Notes: generated by a model not told the origin, from the letters alone. Shown: positions 15,796-25,204, numbered from the stretch's first letter. The stretch: 64,000 bases of DNA from JACJWR01 sp963752505 (GCA_963752505.1 CAVVYM010000004.1:247697-311696); one strand, 5' to 3'. Numbers and translations are program-made.

Positions 15796-17232
15796 GTGCA
15801 GACAGCCACTCGGGTCCGACCTTCGACACGGCGGCGCCCGAGGGTCGCCGCCGGCGTGCTGGCCGGGCTGGTGGTCGTCGGTGCGTTCGGGGCGAACGCG
15901 GCCACGGCCACCGTCGAGTCGCCGACGCCCACCCCTGCCACCGACGCCGTCGCCGGGGTGCCCGGCTTGGCGTCGGCTGTCATGGTGCCAACTCTGCCAC
16001 CGTTGCCGAACCCGCCGGCCACCGCCTCAAAGGTCACCCGCGAGGGGGTCCTGCGGGCGCTCTTTCCGATTCTGAGCGGCCCTGGTCTGCCGCCGCCGGT
16101 CGGCCTGGTGGTTGCTGACGGAACCACCGGAGAGGTCGTGCTCGACCTCGAGGCAGACACCCCCTTGGTACCTGCCTCGACAGTGAAACTGGCCACGGCC
16201 GTGGCGGCGCTCGAGGCGCTGGGCCCGGAGCACCGGGCCACGACGGAGGTGGTGGCACCGGATCCGACCACGGTAGTCCTGGTCGGCGGCGGCGATCCCC
16301 TGCTGACCCGCGAGCCGTTGCCCGAGTCCGGCGGATCCTCGCTGCTTCAGCTCGCAGCCGTCACCGCCGCCGAGTTGCGCGCGAGCGGGCGGAACGCGGT
16401 GCAGGTCGCGGTAGACGATTCGGCTTTCACCGGCCCTGTCCTGGGTGAGGGTTGGGAAGCGGAGGACGTCGACCTGTGTCTGGTGACGCCGATCACGGCG
16501 CTGCGCGTGTTCACCCCGGAGCCGGCCCCGGAGTGCGTGCCAGACGTCGATCCCTCGGTGACGGCGGGGCTGGTATTCGCGGAGCTCTTGCGCGACTACG
16601 GCATCGAAGTCACCGGCGAGGTCGGCCGACGGGTGGTGGACGATCCTGCTGCGCCGACTCTGGCCGCGGTCGAATCGAGGCCGATGGCGGCGTTGGTCGA
16701 GCAGATGCTCACCGACTCCGACAACGTGAGCGCCGAGATGCTCGGCCACCTGGTAGGGCTCCAGGTCGGCGATGCCGGGTCCTTCGCCGGCGGCTCGGCC
16801 GCAACTCTCACGATCCTCGACGAACTCGGGGTGCCAACCGCCGAGCTCGTACTGTTGGATGCTTCGGGCCTCAGCGTGGGCGACCGCATGACGTCGCGCA
16901 CTGCCAACGCCCTCCTCTCCGCCAGCCTGCTGACGCAACAGGGCGCGCTGTGGCCGGTGTCGTCCGGGCTTCCGGTGGCCGGTTCCACCGGGACCCTGGC
17001 AGAGCGGTTCGTCCTCCCCACCACGGCGGCCGGTCGCGGTGATGTGCGCGCCAAGACCGGCACGCTCACGGGGGTCTCGGCCCTCAGCGGGCAAGTCGTC
17101 ACAGCGTCGGGCCAATTGTTGACTTTCGCGCTGATCACCAACGGTGCGGAGGACATTCTGGCTGCCCGCGAGGCCCAAGACGAGGTCTCGAGCACTTTGG
17201 CGCAATGCGGCTGCACCGGCGACTCCGCGTAG
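15796..17232 (+). CDS. dacB: D-alanyl-D-alanine carboxypeptidase / endopeptidase (PBP4 family, S13)
   Basis: The 478-residue protein trims peptidoglycan side chains outside the membrane. The N-terminus is a signal peptide or anchor (RRRPRVAAGVLAGLVVVGAFGANA). The three penicillin-binding motifs are in order: SxxK as Ser128-Thr-Val-Lys131, SxN in DSDNVSAEML, and KTG in AKTGTLTGVSAL. The S13 family carries a large insert between SxxK and SxN, and it is present here. The GTG at 15796 is preferred over longer in-frame starts because the signal sequence begins just after it. The next gene, DUF2342 protease, starts 9 bases on; dacB-DUF2342-tilS-hpt-ftsH is a conserved actinobacterial order. Confidence 0.95.
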   Translation: MQTATRVRPSTRRRPRVAAGVLAGLVVVGAFGANAATATVESPTPTPATDAVAGVPGLASAVMVPTLPPLPNPPATASKVTREGVLRALFPILSGPGLPPPVGLVVADGTTGEVVLDLEADTPLVPASTVKLATAVAALEALGPEHRATTEVVAPDPTTVVLVGGGDPLLTREPLPESGGSSLLQLAAVTAAELRASGRNAVQVAVDDSAFTGPVLGEGWEAEDVDLCLVTPITALRVFTPEPAPECVPDVDPSVTAGLVFAELLRDYGIEVTGEVGRRVVDDPAAPTLAAVESRPMAALVEQMLTDSDNVSAEMLGHLVGLQVGDAGSFAGGSAATLTILDELGVPTAELVLLDASGLSVGDRMTSRTANALLSASLLTQQGALWPVSSGLPVAGSTGTLAERFVLPTTAAGRGDVRAKTGTLTGVSALSGQVVTASGQLLTFALITNGAEDILAAREAQDEVSSTLAQCGCTGDSA

Positions 17233-17235
17233 AGT
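17230..17235 (+). promoter_or_regulatory. -10 hexamer inside the end of dacB
   Basis: TAGAGT overlaps the dacB stop codon and ends 6 bases before the ATG at 17242. The protease-tilS pair could therefore have its own leaderless promoter. Confidence 0.45.
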
Positions 17236-17241
17236 TGGCCC

Positions 17242-18258
17242 ATGTCGGAACCGGTTGACTGGGGCCTCGCACTGTCCACCGGGGTGCGTACCGCACGCAG
17301 CGGCCCAGAGATGTCGATGACCGAGGCCGCGGCCGAAGTCGCGGCGCTGCGGGACGCAGCTGACGCCGTCGTCGAGCCGGTAGCGCAGATCACGCGGCTC
17401 TCCGCGCCCCCCACCTCGCCTGCTGTGGTGGTCGACCGCGCCGAATGGATCCGCTCCAACACCGACGCGCTGCGGGCGATCATGGCGCCGCTCGGGGGTG
17501 ACGACGCCCATGCGGGGGGTGTGCTGCAGCCGGTGTCGTCGCGGCTGGCGGGGTTGCAGGTGGGGTTGGCCTTCGGCTGGTTGTCGAGCAAGGTGCTGGG
17601 GCAGTTCGAGGCGTTGCCCGCCAAACCCGATGGGGTGGCGCGACTCTTGCTGGTTGCCCCGAACATCGTGACTGCGGCCGAAACGATGGGCGTTGACGCT
17701 GACGACTTCAAGTTGTGGGTGTGCATGCACGAAGAGACTCACCGGGTGCAGTTCGGGGCCAATCCATGGCTGTCGGAGTTTTTTGCCGCGGAAGTCGCGG
17801 CGATGGTGGCCGACCTCGATGTCGGCCCGGCTGAGGTCGTTGCGCGCATCGCCAGCGGCGTGAGGAATTCCGAGAGCGGCGGGATCGCCACGTGGGTGCA
17901 GTCCGAGCAGATGCGCAGCCGCTTGTCGGCGATGATGGCCCTGATGAGTCTCCTCGAGGGCCACGCCGATTGGGTGATGGATCAGTCCCACGAGGTGGTG
18001 CCGTCAGCACCTGCACTGCGTCGAGCATTTGAGGAGCGCCGACGATCCGTCGGGGTGCTGGATTCCCTGATTCGGCGGCTGCTGGGAATGGACGCGAAAC
18101 TGGCCCAGTACCGCGACGGCGCGGCGTTCGTACGGGCTGTCGTTGCGCAGGTGGGGATCGAGGGCTTGAACACGGTGTGGACCTCGCCCGCGACCCTTCC
18201 GCTGATGAGCGAGATCGCTGAACCGGACGCCTGGATCGCCCGCGTGAAGCCGCTGTGA
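17242..18258 (+). CDS. zinc-dependent metalloprotease of the DUF2342 family
   Basis: The 338-residue protein carries HEETH (163-167), a HExxH zinc site, in WVCMHEETHRVQF. It has the conserved GHADWVMD segment that usually supplies further ligands. The family is sometimes labelled as F420-biosynthesis-associated, but its substrate is not known. No signal peptide is present. Its place between dacB and tilS is conserved in actinobacteria. The stop overlaps the tilS GTG in a GTGA arrangement. Confidence 0.9.
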   Translation: MSEPVDWGLALSTGVRTARSGPEMSMTEAAAEVAALRDAADAVVEPVAQITRLSAPPTSPAVVVDRAEWIRSNTDALRAIMAPLGGDDAHAGGVLQPVSSRLAGLQVGLAFGWLSSKVLGQFEALPAKPDGVARLLLVAPNIVTAAETMGVDADDFKLWVCMHEETHRVQFGANPWLSEFFAAEVAAMVADLDVGPAEVVARIASGVRNSESGGIATWVQSEQMRSRLSAMMALMSLLEGHADWVMDQSHEVVPSAPALRRAFEERRRSVGVLDSLIRRLLGMDAKLAQYRDGAAFVRAVVAQVGIEGLNTVWTSPATLPLMSEIAEPDAWIARVKPL

Positions 18259-19247
18259 GCGATGCCGCCGACGCGGTGCTGCGCGCCGTTCGACGCGCCA
18301 TGACGGAGTTCGACGCCTCGGCTGGTCCGGTGCTTGTGGCCTGCTCGGGTGGGGCGGATTCGCTGGCGCTGGCTGCCGCCTGCGCACAGGTGGCCGGTGG
18401 CCCCCGACCAACCGCCGGCGCGGTGGTGGTGGATCACGGCATGCAGGCGGCCTCGGCATCGGTGGCTCAGACGGCCGCCGACCGGTGTTCCCAATTCGGC
18501 CTCGCGCCAGTCGTGGTGGTTGCCGTGGAGCCGGACCTCACTGCCGGTCGGGGTCCCGAAGCGGCCGCCCGCCTGGTGCGATACCAGGCGTTGGAGGAAC
18601 GGGCCGACGCCTTGGGCGCAGCAGCGGTTTTCCTCGGTCACACCGCCGATGACCAGGCCGAGACGGTGGCGTTGGGGTTGGCGCGCGGCTCAGGCCCGCG
18701 GGCACTTGCAGGCATGGCTGCCAGCCGCGGGATCTACCGGCGCCCATTGCTTGGTCTGCGCCGGTCAGTGGTCCGGGCGGCCTTCCCGGACTCGAAGCCA
18801 TGGGCGGATCCGCACAACGACGACCCGCGTTTCGCGCGCAGCCGCGTACGCCACCGAGTGTTGCCGGTGTGGGAAGAGGAGTTGGGGCCCGGCGTCGTGG
18901 CAGCGTTGGCGCGCAGCGCCGAACTCGTGCGGGCGGAGGTGGCGGCCGTGGACGCATGGGCTGCGGACTTGGCTGAACTGCATGTGAGCCGGAACGAGCA
19001 GGGGAGGATCACGGTGGACGCCACGGCGCTACGAGTACGGCCGGCCGCCGTGGTCGCGCGCATCCTTCGCACCGCCGCCGTCGAAGCCGGCGCACGTGGC
19101 GGGCGCTTGACCGCCGTGCACGTCGCCGCCCTGACCGCGCTGGTGACCGATTGGCGCGGACAAGGCCAGGTAGATCTGCCTGGGGGCATCAACGCCCGAC
19201 GTATCTCTGGCACAGTGGTATTCGTCCCGGCAGCTGCCGAGACCTGA
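18255..19247 (+). CDS. tilS: tRNA(Ile)-lysidine synthetase
   Basis: The 330-residue enzyme adds lysine to C34 of the CAU-anticodon tRNA(Ile), so that it reads AUA. The PP-loop ATPase motif SGGADS is at 31-36. The conserved GHTADDQAET, RPLLGLRR and the DPHNDDPRFARSRVRH segment are all visible. It has the short C-terminal domain usual in actinobacteria. The GTG start overlaps the preceding stop by 4 bases. hpt follows after 92 bases. Confidence 0.95.
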   Translation: MSDAADAVLRAVRRAMTEFDASAGPVLVACSGGADSLALAAACAQVAGGPRPTAGAVVVDHGMQAASASVAQTAADRCSQFGLAPVVVVAVEPDLTAGRGPEAAARLVRYQALEERADALGAAAVFLGHTADDQAETVALGLARGSGPRALAGMAASRGIYRRPLLGLRRSVVRAAFPDSKPWADPHNDDPRFARSRVRHRVLPVWEEELGPGVVAALARSAELVRAEVAAVDAWAADLAELHVSRNEQGRITVDATALRVRPAAVVARILRTAAVEAGARGGRLTAVHVAALTALVTDWRGQGQVDLPGGINARRISGTVVFVPAAAET

Positions 19248-19339
19248 GCGCTCGAGTCCCAAGATCTCACTGGCGAGACCCGCGGCTGCCCCACGGGTCG
19301 CTGTCTCGTCGGTGTGGTCACCCAGAGCAAGGGAGAGTC

Positions 19340-19897
19340 GTGGACCCCACCGACGTCAACTCGGACATCATCGATGTCTTGCTCACCGCGGAGCAGATCG
19401 ATTCGCGAATCAGCGAGATCGCGGCACAGATCGATGCGGACTACCGAGACCAGGACTTGCTCCTCGTCGGTGTGCTGAAGGGCGCCATCATGGTGATGGC
19501 CGACCTGTCTCGGGCGCTGCGCACCCCCGCGAGCATCGAGTGGATGGCCATCAGTTCCTACGGATCACGTTCCAGCTCGTCGGGCGTGCTGCGTATCCTC
19601 AAGGACCTCGACCAGGACGTGGCCGGCCGCAACGTGTTGGTGGTGGAGGACGTCTTGGACTCCGGGTTGACCCTCGACTGGTTGCGGCGCACGCTCAAGG
19701 CCCGCCGCGCCGCCTCGCTGAAGGTGATGACGCTGTTGCGCAAACCGGAAGCGGTGGCCAACGGCGTCGAAGTGGACTACCTGGGCTTCGACATCCCCAA
19801 TGAGTTCGTTGTGGGCTACGGCTTGGACTACTACGAGCGCTACCGCAACCTGCGGTGCGTGGGGGTGCTCAACCCGGCGGTCCTCAACGGAAGGTAG
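19340..19897 (+). CDS. hpt: hypoxanthine phosphoribosyltransferase
   Basis: The 185-residue purine-salvage enzyme converts hypoxanthine or guanine and PRPP to the nucleotide. The PRPP-binding loop VLVVEDVLDSGLTL is intact, and the YGLDYYERYRN segment near the end is family-typical. The GTG at 19340 has GGGAGAG at good spacing. The open frame extends upstream to 19151, within tilS, but that part is not homologous. It lies between tilS and ftsH, as in most actinobacteria. Confidence 0.95.
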   Translation: MDPTDVNSDIIDVLLTAEQIDSRISEIAAQIDADYRDQDLLLVGVLKGAIMVMADLSRALRTPASIEWMAISSYGSRSSSSGVLRILKDLDQDVAGRNVLVVEDVLDSGLTLDWLRRTLKARRAASLKVMTLLRKPEAVANGVEVDYLGFDIPNEFVVGYGLDYYERYRNLRCVGVLNPAVLNGR

Positions 19898-20001
19898 GGG
19901 CCACCTCACGCTCTGTTGGTGCCGGGCGCGGCGGGCGAGGCTGTGCGTTCGCCGGTCGCGAAGGCGCCACCTCGGCGTAGGCGTAGGCGCTTCGCGCGTT
20001 A

Positions 20002-20007
20002 TACCCT
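20002..20007 (+). promoter_or_regulatory. -10 hexamer of ftsH
   Basis: TACCCT ends 7 bases before the ATG at 20015, within GTTATACCCTGCTCGCAATG. Confidence 0.5.
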
Positions 20008-20014
20008 GCTCGCA

Positions 20015-22045
20015 ATGAAAGCCAAGAAGTTCTTTCGCGGACCATTCTTCTGGATCCTGGTCGCCGTGCTCCTCGTGATGCTCGGCAGCAACCTGGTGGC
20101 CGGATTGAGCGGACCCAAGGACGTGACCACCGCGGAGGCGGTGAACTACATCCAAACCGATGAGGTCAAGAGCGCGACCCTGGTCGACCGCGAACAACGC
20201 ATCCAGCTCACGCTGCGGGATGATTCCAAGGTCCACGCCGATTTCATCACCGGCCAAGGCCTGGTCCTGCAGGAGGAGCTCCAGGCCAAGGCCGACGCCG
20301 GGGCGTTGCCCGAGGGCTACAACGTCGAGGTCCCCAAGGACAATCCGCTGCTGACCCTGCTGGGAATCCTGCTGCCGGTGCTGCTCATCGGCGGTCTGCT
20401 GTTCTTCTTCCTCACCCAGATGCAGGGTGGCGGTTCGCGCATCATGAACTTCGGCAAGTCCAAGGCCAAGGCGCTGAGCAAGGACATGCCGCAAACCACC
20501 TTCGCCGACGTCGCCGGTGCTGACGAGGCCGTGGAGGAGTTGCAGGAGATCAAGGAGTTCCTCGCAGAGCCCACCCGCTTCCAGGCCGTGGGCGCGAAGA
20601 TCCCCAAGGGCGTCTTGCTCTACGGGCCGCCCGGCACAGGAAAGACCCTGCTGGCGCGCGCGGTCGCCGGCGAAGCGGGCGTTCCCTTCTACTCGATCTC
20701 CGGCTCCGACTTCGTTGAGATGTTCGTCGGTGTGGGTGCGTCGAGGGTGCGGGATCTGTTCGAGCAGGCGAAGAACAATGCACCGGCCATCGTGTTCATC
20801 GACGAGATCGACGCGGTCGGCCGACACCGCGGAGCCGGCCTCGGCGGCGGTCACGACGAGCGGGAGCAGACGCTCAACCAGATGCTCGTCGAGATGGACG
20901 GCTTCGACGTCACCGGCGGTGTGATCCTGATAGCGGCGACCAACCGCCCGGACATCTTGGACCCGGCGCTGCTGCGCCCGGGTCGATTCGACCGCCAGAT
21001 CGCCGTGGAGCGCCCCGATTTGGAGGGCCGCGAGCAGATCCTCAAGGTGCACGCGAAGGGCAAGCCCATCGTCGAGGGCGTTGATCTGCGGGCAATCGCA
21101 CGGCGCACGCCTGGCTTCACCGGCGCCGACCTGGCCAACGTGCTCAACGAGGCGGCCCTGCTCACCGCACGCGAGGGCAGGTCGCTGGTGGATGATGCCG
21201 CGCTGGACGAGGCGATCGACCGCGTGCTGGCCGGACCGCAGAAGCGCACCCGGGTGATGAACGACAACGAACGACGTATCACCGCCTACCACGAGGGCGG
21301 TCACGCTCTCGTGGCGGCGGCGCTGCCCCACTCTGATCCGGTGCACAAGGTGACGATCCTGCCGCGGGGCCGGGCCCTCGGCTACACCATGGTGCTGCCG
21401 GACGAGGAGAAGTACTCCACCACGCGCAACGAGATGCTCGACCAGTTGGCCTACATGTTGGGTGGCCGGGCAGCGGAGGAAATGGTCTTCCACGACCCCA
21501 CCACGGGCGCGGCGAACGACATCGAAAAGGCCACTGGGGTGGCGCGGGCCATGGTCACCCAATACGGCATGACGGAGCGACTGGGTGCCATCAGGTACGG
21601 CAGCGACAACACCGAGGTGTTCCTCGGGCGCGATATGGGCCACCAACGCGACTACTCCGAGGAGATCGCGGCGGCCATCGACGAGGAAGTGCGCAACCTC
21701 ATCGAGGCGGCCCATCAGGACGCGTACGAGATCCTGTTCGACAACCGCGACATCCTGGATAGCCTGGTCACGGCGCTGTTGGCGAAAGAGACGCTGAACA
21801 AGGACGAGGTGGCACAGATCTTCACAGAGATTCGTCGCCGGCCCACGCGGCCGGCCTGGACCGGTTCGGCCCGTCGACAGCCGTCCATGGTCGGTCCGGT
21901 TGCCATCCCGGCCCGGGTCAACGGCAACGCTCCGAATGGCGCGAACGGTTCACCCCCGCCACCATCGACTCCTGGCGCACCCGCCACCGCCACCGACGCA
22001 CCTACCGATCAGCCGTCGGACGGCTCGGACACCACCACCGCCTAG
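20015..22045 (+). CDS. ftsH: ATP-dependent zinc metalloprotease, membrane-bound
   Basis: The 676-residue AAA+ protease degrades membrane and regulatory proteins. TM segments are at about 10-28 and 110-133, with an external domain between. Walker A is GPPGTGKT (204-211), Walker B is VFIDEID (about 260-266), and the arginine-finger region ATNRPDILDPALLRPGRFD is present. The zinc site is HEGGH (426-430). A low-complexity Pro/Thr-rich tail ends the protein. The ATG at 20015 fits both the -10 hexamer and the family N-terminus. The folate genes follow after 16 bases. Confidence 0.97.
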   Translation: MKAKKFFRGPFFWILVAVLLVMLGSNLVAGLSGPKDVTTAEAVNYIQTDEVKSATLVDREQRIQLTLRDDSKVHADFITGQGLVLQEELQAKADAGALPEGYNVEVPKDNPLLTLLGILLPVLLIGGLLFFFLTQMQGGGSRIMNFGKSKAKALSKDMPQTTFADVAGADEAVEELQEIKEFLAEPTRFQAVGAKIPKGVLLYGPPGTGKTLLARAVAGEAGVPFYSISGSDFVEMFVGVGASRVRDLFEQAKNNAPAIVFIDEIDAVGRHRGAGLGGGHDEREQTLNQMLVEMDGFDVTGGVILIAATNRPDILDPALLRPGRFDRQIAVERPDLEGREQILKVHAKGKPIVEGVDLRAIARRTPGFTGADLANVLNEAALLTAREGRSLVDDAALDEAIDRVLAGPQKRTRVMNDNERRITAYHEGGHALVAAALPHSDPVHKVTILPRGRALGYTMVLPDEEKYSTTRNEMLDQLAYMLGGRAAEEMVFHDPTTGAANDIEKATGVARAMVTQYGMTERLGAIRYGSDNTEVFLGRDMGHQRDYSEEIAAAIDEEVRNLIEAAHQDAYEILFDNRDILDSLVTALLAKETLNKDEVAQIFTEIRRRPTRPAWTGSARRQPSMVGPVAIPARVNGNAPNGANGSPPPPSTPGAPATATDAPTDQPSDGSDTTTA

Positions 22046-22061
22046 ACGTGAGGGGCCAGTC

Positions 22062-22637
22062 ATGACCCTGCCCGAGTTCGACTACCCACGAGCCGAGAGC
22101 GCCATCCGCGAACTGCTGCTGGCGATTGGCGAGGATCCCGACCGCGACGGACTCCTCGAAACTCCCGCCCGCGTGGCGCGCATGTACGCCGAGGTCTTCG
22201 CCGGCTTGCGGCAGGACCCCGCCGAGATCATGTCCACCACCTTCGACCTGGCCCACGACGAGATGGTGCTTGTGCGCGACATCGAGGTGTGGAGCATGTG
22301 CGAGCACCACCTGGTGCCCTTCTTCGGCCAGGCGCATGTGGGGTACATCCCCGAGGCGGACGGCAAAATCACCGGGCTGTCCAAGATGGCCCGGCTGGTG
22401 GACCTCTTCGCCAAGCGGCCGCAAGTCCAGGAGCGACTCACCACCCAAGTCGCGGACGCCATGGAGCTGTTTCTGAATCCGCAGGGCGTGATCGTGGTGC
22501 TCGAGTGCGAGCACCTGTGCATGGCGATGCGCGGCGTGAAAAAGCCGGGAAGCCGCACAATTACGTCCGCCGTGCGCGGACAGCTACGCGATGGTGCCAC
22601 CCGGGCGGAGGCCATGAGCCTCATCATCGGCTCATGA
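22062..22637 (+). CDS. folE: GTP cyclohydrolase I
   Basis: The 191-residue enzyme makes 7,8-dihydroneopterin triphosphate, the first step of folate synthesis. The zinc ligands lie in SMCEHHLVPFFG and in LECEHLCMAMRG. The ATG at 22062 is preceded by GAGGGG. The stop and the folP start overlap (ATGA), so the folate genes form one tightly coupled operon behind ftsH. Confidence 0.97.
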   Translation: MTLPEFDYPRAESAIRELLLAIGEDPDRDGLLETPARVARMYAEVFAGLRQDPAEIMSTTFDLAHDEMVLVRDIEVWSMCEHHLVPFFGQAHVGYIPEADGKITGLSKMARLVDLFAKRPQVQERLTTQVADAMELFLNPQGVIVVLECEHLCMAMRGVKKPGSRTITSAVRGQLRDGATRAEAMSLIIGS

Positions 22638-23491
22638 TTCGAAGGCCCCGGGGATTGCCGCCGGCGTTGGCGGAACTGCGCCGGACCGTGGTGTGCGGGG
22701 TGCTGAACGTGACGCCGGATTCGTTCTCCGATGGTGGCCGCCACGCCAGCGTCGAGTCGGCAGTGGCTGCGGGACTCGCGATGCAGCATGCCGGGGCCGA
22801 CGTGATCGACGTTGGCGGGGAATCGACCCGGCCGGGAGCCGCGCGGGTCGACTCTGACACCGAACGTGAACGGGTGCTACCCGTCGTGCGCGCCCTCGCC
22901 GAGGTGGGCGTTGCGGTATCGGTCGACACGATGCGCGCGCAGGTGGCCTTCGACGCGGTGGCAGCCGGTGCCTGTCTGGTGAACGACGTCAGCGGCGGCC
23001 TCGCCGACCCCCGCATGCTGGGCACCGCTGCCGAGCTGGGGGTGCCCTACGTGCTCATGCATTGGCGCGGCCACGGCTGGTACATGGACTCGAAGGCGAT
23101 CTATGACTCAGTGGTGCCGGATGTGGTGACTGAACTCGACGCCCGACTTCGCGCCTGCGAGGCCGCAGGTCTCGACCTGGACCGCGTCGTGCTGGATCCC
23201 GGCCTAGGTTTCGCCAAACGGCCGGATCACAACTGGGCTCTGCTGCACGACTTGGATGCGATTGCCGACCTCGGCCAACCGCTGCTGGTGGGGGCCTCGC
23301 GCAAACGCTTCCTCGGAAGCCTGCTGGCCGACGACCACGGTCCGCGGGACATCGCTGGCCGAGAAGCCGCCACGACTGCGGTGACGGCGCTCGCGGCGGC
23401 CGCCGGTGTGTGGGCGGTACGCGTGCACAACGTGCGGGACAGCGCGGACGCGGTTCGCGTGGCGGCCGCCTGGCAGGAGGCTTCAGCGTGA
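22634..23491 (+). CDS. folP: dihydropteroate synthase
   Basis: The 285-residue enzyme joins p-aminobenzoate to the pterin pyrophosphate and is the sulfonamide target. The TIM-barrel signatures are GVLNVTPDSFSDGG, DVGGESTRPGA and the Lys-Arg loop GASRKRFLG. The ATG at 22634 overlaps the folE stop; the open frame continues backwards only as a folE shadow. The stop overlaps the folBK GTG. Confidence 0.96.
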   Translation: MIRRPRGLPPALAELRRTVVCGVLNVTPDSFSDGGRHASVESAVAAGLAMQHAGADVIDVGGESTRPGAARVDSDTERERVLPVVRALAEVGVAVSVDTMRAQVAFDAVAAGACLVNDVSGGLADPRMLGTAAELGVPYVLMHWRGHGWYMDSKAIYDSVVPDVVTELDARLRACEAAGLDLDRVVLDPGLGFAKRPDHNWALLHDLDAIADLGQPLLVGASRKRFLGSLLADDHGPRDIAGREAATTAVTALAAAAGVWAVRVHNVRDSADAVRVAAAWQEASA

Positions 23492-24348
23492 CCGACGACA
23501 TCACCATCAACGGGATTCGCGGGTTCGGCCACCACGGGGTGCTCGCGCATGAACGCGAGTTCGGGCAGGAGTTCGCGGTCGACGTGATGATCGCGACGGA
23601 CTTCGGCGCCGCCGCGGCAACCGACGACCTCCGACACACCGTCGACTACGGGTCCGTGGCCGCCATGGTGCACGCGCGTCTGACCGGTGATCCGTTCGCG
23701 CTCATCGAATCGCTGGCTGACCGCATCGCAGGTGATCTCGTGGCCCTGCCGGGGGTGCAGCACGCGACGGTATCGGTGCACAAACCCCACGCCCCGATGC
23801 CGGTGGGGGTGGCCGACGTCGTGGTGACGCGGCGCCGCGTCGCACCTGCCCGGATCGTGCTCGGACTCGGGTCAAATCAGGGTGACAAACTCGCCGAACT
23901 GCAGGCGGCCGTCGACCGCTTGGGCGTCGCCGGGGTGCAGCTGGCGGCAGCGTCGCCGGTTATGCGCACAGCGCCGGTGGGTGGCCCCGCCGGGCAAGAG
24001 AACTTCCTCAACGTCGTGGTGGTGGGCCACACCGAACTCACCCCTTTCGAACTGCTGCAGGTGTGCCACGACGTCGAAGCGGCGGCGCACCGGGATCGCA
24101 GCGTGCGGTGGGGGCCGCGACCCATCGACGTGGACATCCTCGACTACGCGGGGCGCCGGATGGACGAGCCCGACCTCGTGCTGCCCCACCCGCGTGCCGC
24201 CACGCGGGCATTCGTGGTGCTCCCGTGGGCGTTGGTTGCGCCCGAGGATCGCATCGGGGGCGCGCTGGGGCCGCGCGTGGTGGAGTTGGCCGCGCGGTTT
24301 CCGAGCGAAGGTGTCGCCGTGGCCGACGGCCTGAGGATCGAACTGTGA
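23488..24348 (+). CDS. folBK: bifunctional dihydroneopterin aldolase / hydroxymethyl-dihydropterin pyrophosphokinase
   Basis: This 286-residue protein is a fusion. Residues 1-120 are FolB (GIRGFGHHGVLAHEREFGQ; VSVHKPHAPM). From about 125 to the end is FolK (ARIVLGLGSNQGDKLAEL; the magnesium site in GPRPIDVDILDY; LPHPRA). It therefore catalyses two consecutive steps between FolE and FolP. No stop or frameshift separates the domains. In mycobacteria folB and folK are separate, adjacent genes; fusions are known in some other actinobacteria. The GTG at 23488 overlaps the folP stop. Confidence 0.95.
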   Translation: MTDDITINGIRGFGHHGVLAHEREFGQEFAVDVMIATDFGAAAATDDLRHTVDYGSVAAMVHARLTGDPFALIESLADRIAGDLVALPGVQHATVSVHKPHAPMPVGVADVVVTRRRVAPARIVLGLGSNQGDKLAELQAAVDRLGVAGVQLAAASPVMRTAPVGGPAGQENFLNVVVVGHTELTPFELLQVCHDVEAAAHRDRSVRWGPRPIDVDILDYAGRRMDEPDLVLPHPRAATRAFVVLPWALVAPEDRIGGALGPRVVELAARFPSEGVAVADGLRIEL

Positions 24349-24857
24349 CGCCAACCCGGATCCGCATGCTGGCTGCCGTTGCAGGCATCGCACTGGTCCT
24401 CGGGTGGGCGCTTGCCGACATGTTCGAAACCCTTTGGCAGCGCACCTTCCCGGTGCCCTGGTCGTCGGTGATCACCGTGGGGGCGTGTGCCGTGGCGCTC
24501 GCCGGGTGGTCCTGGAATCTGCGCCGGCGGTTCCTGCTGGATCCGGTGCCCGTCGACCCCTTCGTGGCAGTACGCAGCGCCGCGCTGGCCATGGCGGCCT
24601 CGCGGGCCGGCGCCGTCACCGCCGGGCTCTATGGCGGAATCGGCATCTGGTTCGCCACGGACCTGTCGGTGCCGATCGCCCGCGAACGGGCTCTGATCTG
24701 CGCCGTTGGGTTCCTGGTCTCGTTGGCGCTGGTGGCTGCGGCCTACTGGCTGGAACGCATCTGCAGGTTGCCAGCCGACGACGAGGATTCGTCAGACAAG
24801 CCGCCGCCGGACGACTCATCAGCAGATTGGGTGCATCCGCACCAGAGCCTGCGTTGA
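24345..24857 (+). CDS. DUF3180 membrane protein
   Basis: The 170-residue protein has four predicted membrane helices, at about 5-22, 38-55, 75-97 and 110-128, and an acidic tail (DDEDSSDKPPPDDSS). A DUF3180 gene directly after folK is conserved in actinobacteria (Rv3605c position in M. tuberculosis). The function is unknown. The GTG start overlaps the folBK stop by 4 bases. Confidence 0.9.
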   Translation: MTPTRIRMLAAVAGIALVLGWALADMFETLWQRTFPVPWSSVITVGACAVALAGWSWNLRRRFLLDPVPVDPFVAVRSAALAMAASRAGAVTAGLYGGIGIWFATDLSVPIARERALICAVGFLVSLALVAAAYWLERICRLPADDEDSSDKPPPDDSSADWVHPHQSLR

Positions 24858-24886
24858 CGCCGCTCGTAGTGGTGCCGGTCAGTCGC

Positions 24887-24892
24887 TAGGAT
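24887..24892 (+). promoter_or_regulatory. -10 hexamer of a small leaderless gene
   Basis: TAGGAT ends 6 bases before the ATG at 24899. A TTGACG 27 bases further up is too distant to be a standard -35. Confidence 0.55.
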
Positions 24893-24898
24893 CACGTT

Positions 24899-25186
24899 AT
24901 GTCCTATGAGGATTTGCCCTACGAAGAACTTCGCGACAAAGCCTTCGAGCTCGCAGAGAAGCGGCACGACCTCGGCTTCTTCTACGACCTGTTCCGGCAC
25001 ACCCCGGCGATGAATGCGATGTCGACCGAAGGTGGGTCGCTGGGCGAGACGTCCGGGTCGATCATCGAAGTCGTGTCCGCGGCCCGGGAGGCCTTCGGCT
25101 CCGAGTCAGTGGGCGACATGGAGCCGCTGTTCGTCGCTCGCTTCGCCACCTACCTCCGCGAGCACGAGGCGGATGCCAGCGGCTGA
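24899..25186 (+). CDS. small acidic protein, unknown function
   Basis: The 95-residue protein is predicted to be soluble and helical, with an acidic bias (MSYEDLPYEELRDKAFELAEK at the start). I recognise similar short proteins in actinobacteria but cannot name the family. It is a single-gene unit, convergent with the ABC ATPase gene 18 bases downstream. No cysteines, metal-binding pattern or DNA-binding motif is visible. Confidence 0.75.
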   Translation: MSYEDLPYEELRDKAFELAEKRHDLGFFYDLFRHTPAMNAMSTEGGSLGETSGSIIEVVSAAREAFGSESVGDMEPLFVARFATYLREHEADASG

Positions 25187-25204
25187 ACCCAAGGTCGTCG
25201 CCGG

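Noticed and set aside
16027..17991. 654-codon minus-strand frame opposite dacB and the DUF2342 gene
   Set aside because: It spans two well-supported plus-strand genes and has an unnatural His/Arg/Gly-rich composition.
19565..21715. 716-codon minus-strand frame opposite hpt and ftsH
   Set aside because: It is the antisense of two conserved genes and shows no domain pattern.
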